Source: Aspidapion aeneum
Lineage: Eukaryota; Arthropoda; Insecta; Coleoptera; Brentidae
Assembly: GCA_963576565.1 (NCBI GenBank)
Contig: CAUYVT010000055.1
Span: 248,001 to 312,000, forward strand
Direction of reading: 5' to 3'
Length of the DNA stretch: 64,000 nt
Shown: positions 1 through 9,842 of the stretch, piece by piece
Layout of the letters: every line of letters starts with the position of its first letter
How positions within the stretch are numbered: the stretch's first letter is position 1
Position numbers and translations under genes: made by a program
Notes under the pieces: model-generated
Databases searched by the model: none
Told to the model about the DNA's origin: nothing
The model's input: only the letters and a program-made list of their open reading frames with translations

Positions 1-391
1 AAATTACACCCTGTATCTCAAAACAAGGGGTTTGAGGACCTATATTTATATGAAAATTTTGTCTTAGAATCACTCAGAGAATTCAACACTAAAATTATGT
101 TAATAAATTTTGAAACTCCCTGTATATAGTTGGTCAATGAAAAAGTTCACAAAAAATAAACATGATTTATTTCAGACTTGCCAAATGATAATCACAAACT
201 TTTTCCATTAAGGTGTACTTAATCAGGCTTGCAACTATTTTTTTTGAGGCTTTAGGATTTTTTTCCTCCACCATACATCAACCTATTTTTTGTGAAATGA
301 AGCTATTTTTTTATTTAGAAATTTAGCCTGTCACTCATTACTTAAAAAATAGACCAGTAAACTGTAGACTATCTGTATCTTTTTAAGTTAA
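1..391. other. AT-rich non-coding sequence
   Basis: No coding potential or clear element boundary is visible. The stretch is AT-rich with long T runs and looks like decayed intergenic repeat sequence. Its right edge abuts an arm of an inverted repeat. Confidence 0.5.
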
Positions 392-750
392 AGGGTAATT
401 TCATATCAAATAATTTTTTTTTTCTGATCAGTAGTTTTTTAAAATGTATTTTCAAATATCGAAAAATTGACCAATTTTGGTCCAACACAGCTTCACAAAA
501 ATTAGAATATCTTGAGAACTACTTACCGTAGGTCTATAAGATGTAGCTTATTGCAAAGGTAGTTGAAATACCTTTCCAAAGATGTGTCACATGACCGATT
601 ATATTTTTATCTGTTTTTATATTTAGAAGTTTTGATTTTTTTTTTAAATTTTTTATGACTTTTTTGAAAAAAAAGTATTTTGTTTATCAATGCTTTAGGA
701 AACTATGTGCCACATTTTAAAATGGAGAAATCATGGGTTCAGTATGAAAA
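392..750 (+). repeat. Left arm of dispersed inverted repeat
   Basis: This segment reappears in reverse complement at about 2175-2577. Shared landmarks are AGGGTAATTTCATATCAAAT, the phrase around TTGGTCCAACACAGCTTCAC, and AAATGGAGAAATCATGGGTT. The arms are diverged, with many indels and substitutions, and lie about 1.4 kb apart. A related fragment occurs near 39060-39300, so this is a dispersed repeat family. No open frame is conserved between arms, so I read it as non-autonomous transposon sequence. Confidence 0.65.
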
Positions 751-1029
751 AAAATAAATGTTATAATCTAATTAAAAAGTGAAAATTATGAAAATTTTTA
801 CAAATAGTTTAATTTATGTATGAATCATGAGAATTGGTCCAGCTAAAAAGATTTTTTGTAAATATTTCACAAACCAAAGCTTCTACGGAATTTTTTATAT
901 TCATACAAATTATTGAAAAAAATGTCTTACTACTATATACTGAAAACCATATATTGATGCGATGCAGCGTTAAAAAGTTATAATTTTTTGAATTCCTTAA
1001 CTGTAAAAACACTGTCATTAACATTAATG

Positions 1030-1600
1030 GATTTCGACTAAACTTTTTTCAGATCGTTACAGTGTCGAGCACTAATTTCCATAAAAATCTCATGAAAATC
1101 GGTTCAGCGGTTTCGGAGCTATCGTGAGCTGGTCAAAATACACCCAAATAACTGAGGGGTGATCAGCTGAACCAAATTTGTACACTGTCCTACAGGACTT
1201 TAATAAATTTTTGGTCCTGTAGGACTATACATGTCCTGTATAGTCCTGTACAAGTCCTGTATAGTTCTGCCTCTGGGGTCCTGTATAGTTGCCGGCCTTA
1301 GTACTTAATCATGATTCTGGCACCCCCTTGGGCACCCCTTAGGCGCCAGTACCCTTGGGGTCCTGTACGGTCCTGTGGAAGTCCTGTGGGGTCCTGTAGA
1401 AAAATTTGTACACCTACTGTGGGCAGCTGATCACCCCTCACAAATAAAACATTTTTGGAGTTATCTGAAAAAAAAATTCGTCGAAGACAAACCTTCTCTA
1501 GCCATTGCTAAGCTGGCTAGGACGGTAAAAACGGGCAAAAATCTTTATACCATAAAAATGGCCTTCCTATCAATAATAATTAGTTTTAACAAGCTATGAA
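1030..1600 (+). repeat. Dispersed repeat fragment interrupted by a MITE
   Basis: The sequence on both sides of the MITE at 1153-1440 matches a second copy at about 17820-18065. Shared phrases include CATGAAAATCGGTTCAGC on the left and TCTAGCCATTGCTAAGCTGG on the right; the second copy has AAAATTGGTTCAGC and TCTAGCCATTGCTGTGCAGG. Removing the MITE brings the two halves into the same order and spacing as the other copy, which serves as an approximate empty site. No coding potential is seen. Confidence 0.6.
1153..1440. mobile_element. hAT-like MITE with a GTCCTGTA minisatellite core
   Basis: The element starts TGAGGGGTGATCAGCTG and ends with its exact reverse complement, a perfect 17-bp TIR. 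It is flanked by CAAATAAC on the left and CAAATAAA on the right, an 8-bp duplication with one mismatch. An 8-bp TSD is typical of the hAT superfamily, which is the basis for the tentative name. The interior is built of irregular repeats of GTCCTGTA and GTCCTGTATAG with a more GC-rich middle. It is far too short to encode a transposase. A diverged inverted fragment of the same family lies near 12390-12488. Confidence 0.75.
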
Positions 1601-2174
1601 AATATACATAAATCAATTGTAAGTATGTACTTACCCTGCTTTAGGCAAATTATTTTTCTTTAAACTTTTTATGAGTTTTATTCGACACCCAGCACATATT
1701 TTCTGAAACATTTCTCAATTTTCCAGAATGTTTCTTCAATTTTATCCCCACACCTGGTCGCAAATATTTTAGACCAATCTTTTGGATTATCTTTAATTTC
1801 TTTACATTTTTTTATAGTATAATATAGAAGTGCAACACTATCAACAGATCAAGTTTAATTAAATTAAATCGGCATTCTGGCGTGTTTTTGCGACAATTCC
1901 TTGCAGGAATTTTCCTGTATCAAACAGGCACAGATTGTCTGGTCTGATTGGCTAGGAATAACTCACCAATGAAAAAGTAGGCATGACAGGAATAAACAAG
2001 TTTGCACAAATTAAAACACACGTTTTAGGCCCATAAAATGACTTACACTGACTGGGGGGAGGATGAAAAAAAAAGGGGTATTTTTATTTTAACTTTAATT
2101 TACTTACAACGAATTAATATTAAAAATATAACTTCTTCCTTCAGATTTTTGTTGCTTTTATTTGGTTTTTGTTT
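1601..2174. other. Non-coding sequence between inverted-repeat arms
   Basis: AT-rich sequence with short homopolymer runs. Short open frames here are rich in Lys, Phe and Leu, as expected by chance in such composition. I see no gene. Confidence 0.45.
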
Positions 2175-2577
2175 TTTTTTGACCATGAACCCATATTGTC
2201 TCCATTTAGAAATTTTTTTCAAAAAAATCAAAAATGACTTTTTAAAAAAAACATCAATTTTTTTTCTCCAAATTTCAAAAAAAGGGGATGAAAATATAAT
2301 AGGTCATGTGAAAGGTATTTAAATTGCCTTTACAGCGAGCTATATCTTATCAATCTGCGATAAGTTGTCCTCAAGATATGTTAATTTTTGTGAAGCTGTG
2401 TTGGACCAAAATGGGTCAATTTTTCGATTTTTGAAAATTAATTAAAAAAAACAACTGATCAGAAAAAAAATATTTTGGAATTTTTATCCCACCCATATAG
2501 ATACTGTGTAAGAAATTTTATCAAAATCGGTGAAATGGTCTGCCAAACCTCTGGTTGATTTGATATGAAATTACCCT
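2175..2577 (-). repeat. Right arm of dispersed inverted repeat
   Basis: Reverse-complement partner of about 392-750. It contains GCTGTGTTGGACCAAAATGG and ends TGATATGAAATTACCCT, matching the start of the left arm. Divergence between the arms indicates an old element or two independent insertions. Confidence 0.65.
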
Positions 2578-2883
2578 GAAGGAACAGATATTTTCTGATG
2601 ACAGTAAATTAAAACTTCATCTTAGCATATCAAACTTGTCATTTTAACAGTCTTTAAATCAGGTAAAATTAAATAAAAAAATTATTTACAGGTCACAATT
2701 GGCCTGGCAGGTGAGAACGAAAGTATCAGAGTACTTCCCAGCCTACACCAAGGACTCACCAGCTCAAGTTGACTTTTTGAAAGCCTGAAAGTTGCTACCC
2801 ACACCTAGCAAAAGGTAAGATAGCCTACATACTTTTCTTCTTAGAATCAAAAAGAGTCACTTGTATAATTATATAATACTATA

Positions 2884-4018
2884 CAGTAGTGGCCAATAAT
2901 TTAGCAACCACCTAAAACTGTATGAAAATCTGATCCTACAGTAACTATCAAAAGAGTAGATTTGAAACCTTCACTCTGTTTCACAGCCAATATGCAATGA
3001 ACCTACAGGTCAGAGATGTCTTTCATATAATTTTATAGAACCTTTTTGTCACATTTAAAAAAAGCTTCAAAACTGACTTTCAACATTCGAAAAAGATGTA
3101 AAAATTTTGCACTTGAAAATTTTATTTACAATTGAAATTGCTAAATTTCAAAATTTATTTCTTGACCATCCTTTGTCCAATAGATACGAAATTGTAAGGA
3201 GCTATAAAATTTTTACCTTTGTTTCGAATGGTGTCGGCCAGTTTTGCCTAAAACTACACAAAAAAGTATTTTGTAAGCTTTTTTTTAAATTTGACAAAAG
3301 GGCATTATAAAATTGTACAAAAAAAGTCGCTGTAGCTTGTGAGTTGAGAAATATGTATTTTTTCAATACACATTTACTTTTTTTCACAGTGAGTGTAGGA
3401 TCAGATCATAACCCTCATTTAAAATGTTCTTATAAATATATTTCCGCAAACCTTTTAGGTACCAATTTCTGTCTTCAAAAATTATATACAGATTCACCTG
3501 TTAAAATATGGTTATTTAATTATGTCACACCCTGTATTTTCTTATTGTTATAGGTGAACCCAATACTAATGTGGGGTTTAAATTTGATCCATTATGTGGT
3601 AAACCACTTGGAAGCAACACTGTTGTTCTGGTCAGTGTTTACAGCTGGATTAGCTATCATAGCTACAACATGTTCATCATCATCTTCAAAAAAACAATAG
3701 CAAAAATCCTGGTGAGTGTCTTTTTAATTAAAATGTTTTAAAAATATTTGGAGATTTCAAAATTGTTTTTAACATTGGTATGAAACGTTTGCCTTTGACC
3801 AAAAATCATAATAACATTTTATTTATAATACTCATAGCCCATGAGACACCATTACTTGTATTTTTTTTTTATAATGGCGGTTTTTCATTGGCATTCCATC
3901 ATTTAAACTAATGGAAATATGTCATGATTTAACCGCCAAAATAAAAAAAAAACTATAGTTAGTGTAGGATCAGATTTTTATACAGTTTTGGGTGATAGCT
4001 AAATTATTCGCCACTACA
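2884..4018. mobile_element. TIR element of about 1.1 kb, non-autonomous
   Basis: The first ~60 bases (CAGTAGTGGCCAATAATTTA...) are mirrored at the right end, which reads ...AAATTATTCGCCACTACA. The TIRs also share AAACTGTAT and ATCTGATCCTACA and match over about 60 bp with several mismatches. No clean target duplication is seen, so the exact ends are approximate. Inside, 3872-3938 forms a short hairpin (TGGCGGTTT pairing with AAACCGCCA-like sequence). No transposase-like reading frame is present. Confidence 0.65.
3408..3600 (+). repeat. Direct repeat, copy 1 (partner at 4082-4285)
   Basis: This ~195-bp block and the one at 4082-4285 share CATAACCCTC, GCAAACCTTTT, CAATTTCTGTCTT, TATTTTCTTATTGTTATAGG and the following ACCCAATA...GGGTTTA...GATCC. 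Copy 1 lies inside the TIR element ending at 4018 and copy 2 just outside it. This suggests either a local duplication spanning the element edge or a composite repeat. Confidence 0.6.
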
Positions 4019-4081
4019 TTCAATTATATTTTTTTGCAAAAAAATTATTACCTATTATCAGAGCATCTTAAAATTTTCAGC

Positions 4082-4285
4082 ATAACCCTCTTATTAAAAG
4101 TTCTTATAAACATATTTCTGCAAACCTTTTGTTATCAATTTCTGTCTTAAAAAATCATATATAGTTTTACCTCTTAAAATAAGGTTGTTTAATTTAGTAA
4201 AAGCCTGTATTTTCTTATTGTTATAGGTAAACCCAATAATAAAGCAGGGTTTAGATTCGATCCGTTATGTGATGAACCACTTGAA
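4082..4285 (+). repeat. Direct repeat, copy 2 (partner at 3408-3600)
   Basis: Diverged second copy, offset by about 675 bp from the first. No coding function is seen. Confidence 0.6.
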
Positions 4286-4289
4286 AACA

Positions 4290-4560
4290 ACACACAAAAA
4301 AACTCAAAAAGACACACTACAGATCAAAGAGAGTAAATGGCGAGAATCATTGAACCACTGGAGGCAACACACAAAAAAGATCCACCACAGATCAAAGAAA
4401 AGGTCATGGGGCATATACACATAGATTTTTGTGATTTAAGACCCAGCACAGATCAAAGAGACTAAATGGCCAGAATCATTGAACCACTTGGAGGCAACAC
4501 ACAAAAAAACTCAAAAAGACCCATCACAGATCAAAGAGACTAAATGGATTGTAAATTTCT
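4290..4560 (+). repeat. Tandem repeats of an ACACACAAAAAA / CAGATCAAAGAG unit
   Basis: Three irregular units each contain GAACCACTTGGAGGCAACAC, ACAAAAAA(A)CTCAAAAAGA, CACAGATCAAAGAGACTAAA and ATGGCCAGAATCATT. Spacing varies, and the middle unit carries an extra ~60 bp. No unit maintains an open frame, so this looks like a decayed minisatellite. Confidence 0.6.
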
Positions 4561-4978
4561 TGTAGTTGAGGAGAAGAGCTGTAGGGCACTTTAAAAACAA
4601 AATGAAAGCTGCTCTAGATGATCCAAAAAACAGTCTGGTATCACTACATACATTATATTACATCGTTTTTTGCTAAATTGCAATAAAAAAAATAATAGGT
4701 AAAACAACATATCTTTGCAAAACAGACTAGTATCAAGAAATAACGGGTAAAAACAAGAGACCCTGTATGTATGACATATTTTAAACAAATAGAGACGCGA
4801 CAAACCCATCAAAGTCACTGAAATTCATATTTTTTGGTTGTTATTTTCTTGTCAAGTTCATTGGCGTTTCACTAAAATAATTAAAGTCGTCAGCGGTGAA
4901 TGACATCTATAATCATGCAACATATAAACAATTTGTCCGCCACATGGTATATTTTTGTCAAAAATCGTTTGAATTAAC
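4561..4978. other. Non-coding spacer before family A copy 1
   Basis: Nothing recognisable. The last bases, ...GAATTAA, are the left member of the 6-bp TSD of the following element. Confidence 0.5.
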
Positions 4979-5884
4979 CATTGAGTTGTATAACGCCCTG
5001 AAAGGGCGTTAGAGACGGAAAGACAAAGCATTTTTTATTGACCCTATCCAATTTGGTTTCTATGGGCGGGTATTTCTTTTACAATAAAAACAGAGATAGA
5101 CATTACTGAACATGTGAAACGGACAAAGATAGGGTGATTTTGCATGCTAATAATACCCTAGATAATATATGGGTACTTTTATCTCTTTCACACTGACGGC
5201 ATAAGTGCGACAGAAAAGCAGCTGGCTACCTTTAATCCACCTGCCGTATTTTGAGTGATTCTACCTGCTAGTCGGTTTATACAGGGAAAACTGATAGACA
5301 ATAAGTACGGAATTGAATTTTTTTGAATTTTGTGCGGGAATATTACAAAAAGAAATCTTAAAATGCTTAAAAACAAGTTTAGAAGTAACTATTTGAGTTC
5401 AAACATGGTCCGAAATTGTTTTTTGTGCAAAAGAAGAAAAAAAATCGATAAAAAAACAACATTTCATGGGTAAGTCGTCTTGACGTATAGTTTTTGCTAA
5501 AACAGGAGAAAGTTCAGTAGCGTCACGATAGATAGTTTTTTCTGCGACCGTGCGATTTTACCCTCACACATTTTGATTCAGAAAAGGTCACTTCCCCGCA
5601 CTTATAAGATTATTTGTTAATATTAATTTGTCCTGAAATGGGTTCTGGTACGTTTTAAAACCCTACTCAAAACTTATTACAACCAGGTTTTTTTGCATTG
5701 CATGAAAATTAACAAAAAGTATTTGATTTTCTTAAAAATGATTTTTAGCTCACACTACTACTATACTATAGTAGTGTGAGCTATAGTGATCCTAATTTTT
5801 TCGAGAAAAAAAAGTTGCTCCGATTTCAAAAATTTTTATATATCTTTGCGTTTCAGATGATTTTGAAACTTTTTTGGTTGCGCC

Positions 5885-5914
5885 GTCTGTCTGTCTGTAT
5901 GTCTGTCTGTCTGT
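5885..5914 (+). repeat. CTGT microsatellite
   Basis: About seven CTGT units with one ATGT variant, lying inside the insertion at 5746-6420. Confidence 0.85.
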
Positions 5915-6007
5915 AACGACCAACGCGCATAACTCGAAAACGCTGGGTTTTGGGTCGAGATGGTCCCATTTAAAAATGAACAAAATCCACCAAACACAAG
6001 CCAAATA

Positions 6008-6350
6008 AAAGGGTGGGGGTATATTTCAAAAATTAGAGTTTATGTAAAAATATGGCGTGTGTGATATCAAACGAAAGGTAATTGCGTCTGGAGTTAAATA
6101 AAATACATTTTACTTTAAAAAAAGGGTGGGGGTAAATTTCAAAAATTAGTATTTATGTGGAAATATGGCGTGTGTGATATCAAACGAAAGGTAATTGAGT
6201 CTGGAGTTAAACAAAATACATTTTAGTTTAAAAAAAAGGTGGGGGTAGATTTGAAAAATTAAAGTTTAAGTCAAAACATGGCTTGTGTGGTATCAAACGA
6301 AAGGTAATTGAGTCTGGATTTCAATAAAATATATTTCAGTTTTTAGTTAT
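6008..6350 (+). repeat. Three tandem units of about 114 bp
   Basis: Each unit carries GGGTGGGGGTA, a TTTCAAAAATTA segment, a (A)TATGGCGTGTGTGATATCA-like core, and AACGAAAGGTAATTGAGTCT. The three units begin near 6011, 6124 and 6237. The third is the most diverged and has lost part of its end. Confidence 0.85.
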
Positions 6351-7045
6351 ATTAGCTCACACGTACACTATAACTATAGTACCTAGTGTGAGCTTAGGTG
6401 CCCATAAATTGGCAGAGTATTTTTTAAATGCTTACATACCGATTTTTATCCAGTTCTTTTTGTTTTTTCGAACCAAACTTTTGACATGTCACGGTCGAGT
6501 TTCATACATCTTGATGAATTGTTACACACACTGATCTATGTTTTTATAAATTTCGATAAATTTAATGTTTTTTGCGGACTTTACAGTAATTTTAAGTTAA
6601 ATTTTGGTCTTTCATCGAGAAAGTATATATTTGTTATTATATGAGGCCACCGCAACCGGTCTACAGGCCTGTATCATATGTGTATGTCCTTCTAATGTCA
6701 TTTGACCATCATGCTGTCTTACTTAATAAGGTCACTTAGTTTAATTAATAATTTTGTCCTACATAATATAAAAGAAGAATAGAAACCAACAAAAAATTTG
6801 TGATTACCGATTTTCTTTGATTGCGATGGATTAGGGTGACCAGATTACGGTTTATTAGGGTGCCCAGAGTGCAGAAAAAAAGATTTTGAAAAATTTCCCT
6901 AAAAAAATTTGTAGACCAATCACTCACGCGCCACTCAATGTTTATGGTCGCATACACTAATCCTAACTCGGTTTCTGACGATTATGGACAATGGTGACCC
7001 CCTGGACATAAACCTAACAACTTTTACTATATTTATTTACAAATA

Positions 7046-7206
7046 GGTAGGTTAGGTTTGGTTAGGTTGGGTTAGGTTGGGTTAGGTTGGGTTAGGTTGG
7101 GTTAGGTTGGGTTAGGTTGGGTTAGGTTGGGTTAGGTTGGGTTGGGTTAGGTTGGGTTAGGTTGGGTTAGGTTGGGTTAAGTTGGGTTAGGTGGGTTAGG
7201 TTGGTT
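7046..7206 (+). repeat. TTAGGTTGGG array in family A copy 1 (about 16 units)
   Basis: A near-perfect 10-bp tandem array of GTTAGGTTGG. The five-base half TTAGG equals the common insect telomere motif, and the other half, TTGGG, is a one-base variant. The array continues rightwards into a degenerate 7207-7640 tract of GGTTCGGTT / GGTTAGGTT words. Copy 2 of the element carries the same array expanded to about 57 units, so array length varies within the transposon family. Confidence 0.95.
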
Positions 7207-8111
7207 CAGTTTGATTATGTTCGGTTAGGTCCCGCTAGGATTGTTTAGGTTAGGTTTAGCTACATTCGGTTAGGTTCGGTTTAGTTTAACCAAATCGAAC
7301 CGAACCGAATCTAACGGTTCGGTTTGGTTGGTTCGACTCGGTTTGGTTCAGCTTGATTATGTTCGGCTAGGTTTAATTTGTTTTGGTTAGGTTCAGCCAG
7401 ATTCGGTCTGGTTCGGTTCGTTTCGAATCGGTTCGGTTAGGTTCAGTTTTGTTCGGCTAGGTTTGGTTCAGTTTGATTATGTTTGGTTAGGTTCCGCTAG
7501 GTTCAGTTTGTTTCGGTTAGGTTTAGCTACATTCAATTAGGTACGGTTTAGTTTAACCAAATCGAACCGAACCAAGCCGAACCGTTAGATTCGGTTCGAT
7601 TTGGTTCATTTTGATACGGATCGGTTCAGTTTGGTTTTGTTTGGTTAGACCTTCGTTAAATTTAAAAAAAGTAAATAATTATTAATTTTTAGTGTTTTAA
7701 GGAATAAAAATTGATATAATGTTCAATTAAACTAATTTTTAATTGTAAAAATGTAGGAATCATAATTTTCTTGATTTTGTTTTGAATTTCATGCCTCTTT
7801 AAAAAAACTGACCCGATTTCGATCAGTGACCTTAGTTATTTCAAGTTTTTGTTAACAGCTGATAGACGTCAGGGACCGGTTTGTTTCAGTTTGAAATGAG
7901 AAAATTCTTCTTTTGTAGCAATTTGTATGGGTTTTAATGGGGTTTTAGGAATTTTTCAATTTCAATTTTTTTAAAAAAATATACGATTTTCCGCAATTTT
8001 TTTTTTAGAAATCACTATAAAATGGTCTAAAATTATCATTTTTCAAAAAACTTCGTGGTTTTAAGAAAAGTGGTAAAACGTACCAGACCCCTGAAATGTG
8101 TTGCAGTCTTG

Positions 8112-8814
8112 GACAACTGGGCGCCGCCAACTCGGCGCCACGAACTGGGCGGCAGGCCAACTGGGCGCCGGGCCAACTGGACGCCGGGCCAACTGGGCGC
8201 CGGACTAAAATATTTTTTCTTGATAAAATGTGCAGATGAAAAACAAAATAGATATATTATTATTTATACAAAAACATCTTTAAAAAATCCTTTACGTAAT
8301 ATTCTTGATATTTGGTTTTGTTAGAATTAAATCCATTAAGTCGAGTGTTGAAATTTTGGTAGGTCTAGAGTTCTGGTAACCTGATAACATAAAACTAACT
8401 TTTTGCTAACAAGAATGGCGAATTCAAAATGGTGGATTTTTTTATTTTTAAACCGATTTGCCTCAAACTTGAAAGTGTGAAGTGTTTGGGATCACTTAAT
8501 ACAGTTTTACCCTCAAACTTAAAAAAATTAAAATGGCGGATCCAAAATGACGGCCTTTCTTATTTATGCATCGATATGTATCGAATATGGAACTTGGCGG
8601 TGTTTCAAGTCGCAGAACACTACACCTACCAAATTTCAACACTCGACTTAATAGATGTTGAAATTTTTGTATAAATAGCATATTTATTTTGTTTTTTATC
8701 TGCACATTTTTTCGAAAAAAAAAGTAGTCCGGCGCTGAGTTGACCCGGCGCCCATTAGGCCCGGCGTGGCGCCCTGTTGGCGGCGCCGAGTTGGCCCGGC
8801 GCCCAGTTGTCCCA
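8112..8814. mobile_element. GC-rich palindromic element nested in family A copy 1
   Basis: Both ends are GC-rich tracts built of GGGCGCCGGGCCAACT-like units in an otherwise AT-rich region. They are inverted relative to each other: GGACAACTGGGCGCCG opens the element and the matching CGGCGCCCAGTTGTCC closes it. Further inside, pairs such as AAAATGTGCAGAT / ATCTGCACATTTT and TTAAGTCGAGTGTTGAAA / its complement continue the palindrome. Copy 2 of family A has the same nested element in a shorter form (about 30664-31102). The nested insertion therefore happened before family A amplified. Open frames over the GC-rich tracts run on both strands and are compositional artefacts. Confidence 0.75.
8400..8615 (+). 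repeat. Two units of a dispersed ~110-bp repeat (GGCGGATCCAAAATGGCG type)
   Basis: Two diverged units contain ATGGCG(A/G)AT(T/C)CAAAATG followed by TTATTTATGxATCGATATGTATC and AACTTGGCGGTGTTTCAAGTCG. The same unit occurs in tandem at 34510-35045. Part of this block has no counterpart in the nested element of copy 2. Confidence 0.6.
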
Positions 8815-9435
8815 TTCCAAATTAAAATTTTAAGTTCCGAAATTTCATCTGACTGGAGCATCCACCCAAGAAGAGAAGAGTTGAGGAAGACCCTTGTTCA
8901 AAGAAAGAAAATATTTTACCTGGAAGGTACAACATTTGTAAAGTTCTAAGATGAAAACAATAATTTTAATACATCCACTGCACTTAGCATGCTTAGAAAT
9001 TCTTTGTACTCTTTTTTTTTACTGAAGAGAATTTTGTAAACACAGTATACACAAGTAAGTATTCATGAATTATTTATTATTCAAACAGAAAATTGTTGAT
9101 AAAAAAATTGTAGTGGAATTCAAAATTTTGCGTCGCCACCGCCCTTTTTTATCCAAGACAAGCAAATAGAATATTTTTGCGATGTTGCATGTGTCCGGAC
9201 TTACCAAACTGAAATTCTATTTTCATCCCTATCTTGCTAATTAAATTCTTACTTGTATTTGGTCAATTGCGATAAAAGCTTGATATAATGGCAATTTAGG
9301 CCCATGCCGGGTCTACCCGTAGGGTATAGAAGTCAATGGAATTAACAATGGCGGAAGTGAGTCTCTCTAAACAATGCTAGAGTATACAGTACTGATATTT
9401 TGCTTCTTTGATTTTCACATATAAATTTGAGTTTG

Positions 9436-9842
9436 ATAAGTTTGTGGCGTCTTTATTTCCTTAAAATATATCACACATACAGAATATCTGGTGAAAACCA
9501 ACAGAGAAACCAGAAGAAGACTACTCATACATAAAAATCAACAAACAACTGTGACCCAGACCAAAGCTATTGCACCAACTTCCCCTCATATTAAGCAACC
9601 TCTAAAACAAGCAATCCCCCATTTTACAATCGAATAACAATTCTTTTAATAGCTCTGGAGCAGTAGAGTCACTACAAGACCTTCCAGAATTTAATCAATA
9701 TGAAAGTGACACTAATAGTCAAAATGGCTCTTTTAACATCTTTCTTACAGTAGGTTCCAATGGTTCTACCACTGCATTATTATCACCTGGTGAAAGAAGA
9801 CAAATTAGTCCTATGGCAAACTCAAACTTTGCACAGTGCTAG
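9436..9842 (+). pseudogene. Decayed coding-like stretch, unknown product
   Basis: This is the only non-transposon stretch with protein-like composition. One frame is open from about 9436 to 9640 and reads ...VKTNRETRRRLLIHKNQQ. The next frame is open from about 9602 to 9842 and reads ...SSGAVESLQDLPEFNQYES... to a TAG stop. The switch falls around a run of C residues near 9627-9631, consistent with a one-base indel. The residues are Ser/Asn/Gln-rich but not a homopolymer artefact. There is no start codon in context and no splice sites I can defend. It could be a remnant of a host exon, a retropseudogene, or part of a transposase N-terminal region. I do not recognise the family. Confidence 0.35.

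Larger units (their letters stand above)
5746..6420. mobile_element. Insertion within family A copy 1, with end hairpins and tandem repeats
   Basis: Copy 2 of family A lacks this block. Its sequence runs continuously across the corresponding T-rich site, so copy 2 acts as an empty site. The block starts with a hairpin, AGCTCACACTACTAC pairing with GTAGTGTGAGCT. Near its right end is a related hairpin beginning AGCTCACACGTAC and closing GTGTGAGCT (6354-6394). Between them are a CTGT microsatellite (about 5885-5914) and three tandem units of about 114 bp. The ends are not simple TIRs and no clear TSD can be read in the T run. Helitron-like or other rolling-circle mobility is possible but not shown. 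Confidence 0.65.
4979..9339 (+). mobile_element. Family A TIR element, copy 1
   Basis: The element begins CCATTGAGTTGTATAACG and ends ...TATAGAAGTCAATGG, so the ends are inverted repeats of the form CCATTGA(G/C)TT(G/C)TATA. AATTAA lies immediately outside both ends, a 6-bp TSD. A second copy in opposite orientation lies at 30128-33656 with a different 6-bp TSD, so these are two independent insertions. Shared interior features are a TTAGGTTGGG array and an inner GC-rich palindromic element. Copy 1 also carries an extra ~675 bp (5746-6420) and ~88 bp (about 5603-5690) absent from copy 2. No transposase frame is present, so it is non-autonomous. A 6-bp TSD is uncommon among cut-and-paste elements, and I assign no superfamily. 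Confidence 0.85.

Noticed and set aside
7046..7206. A chromosome end
   Set aside because: The TTAGG-like array is short, flanked by unique transposon sequence on both sides and present at the same place in both family A copies.
8496..8861. Protein genes across the GC-rich tracts (also 8740-8949, 30515-30948)
   Set aside because: Open frames occur on both strands of the same palindromic GC-rich repeats, with Arg/Pro/Ala-rich repeats imposed by composition. They lack any conserved domain.
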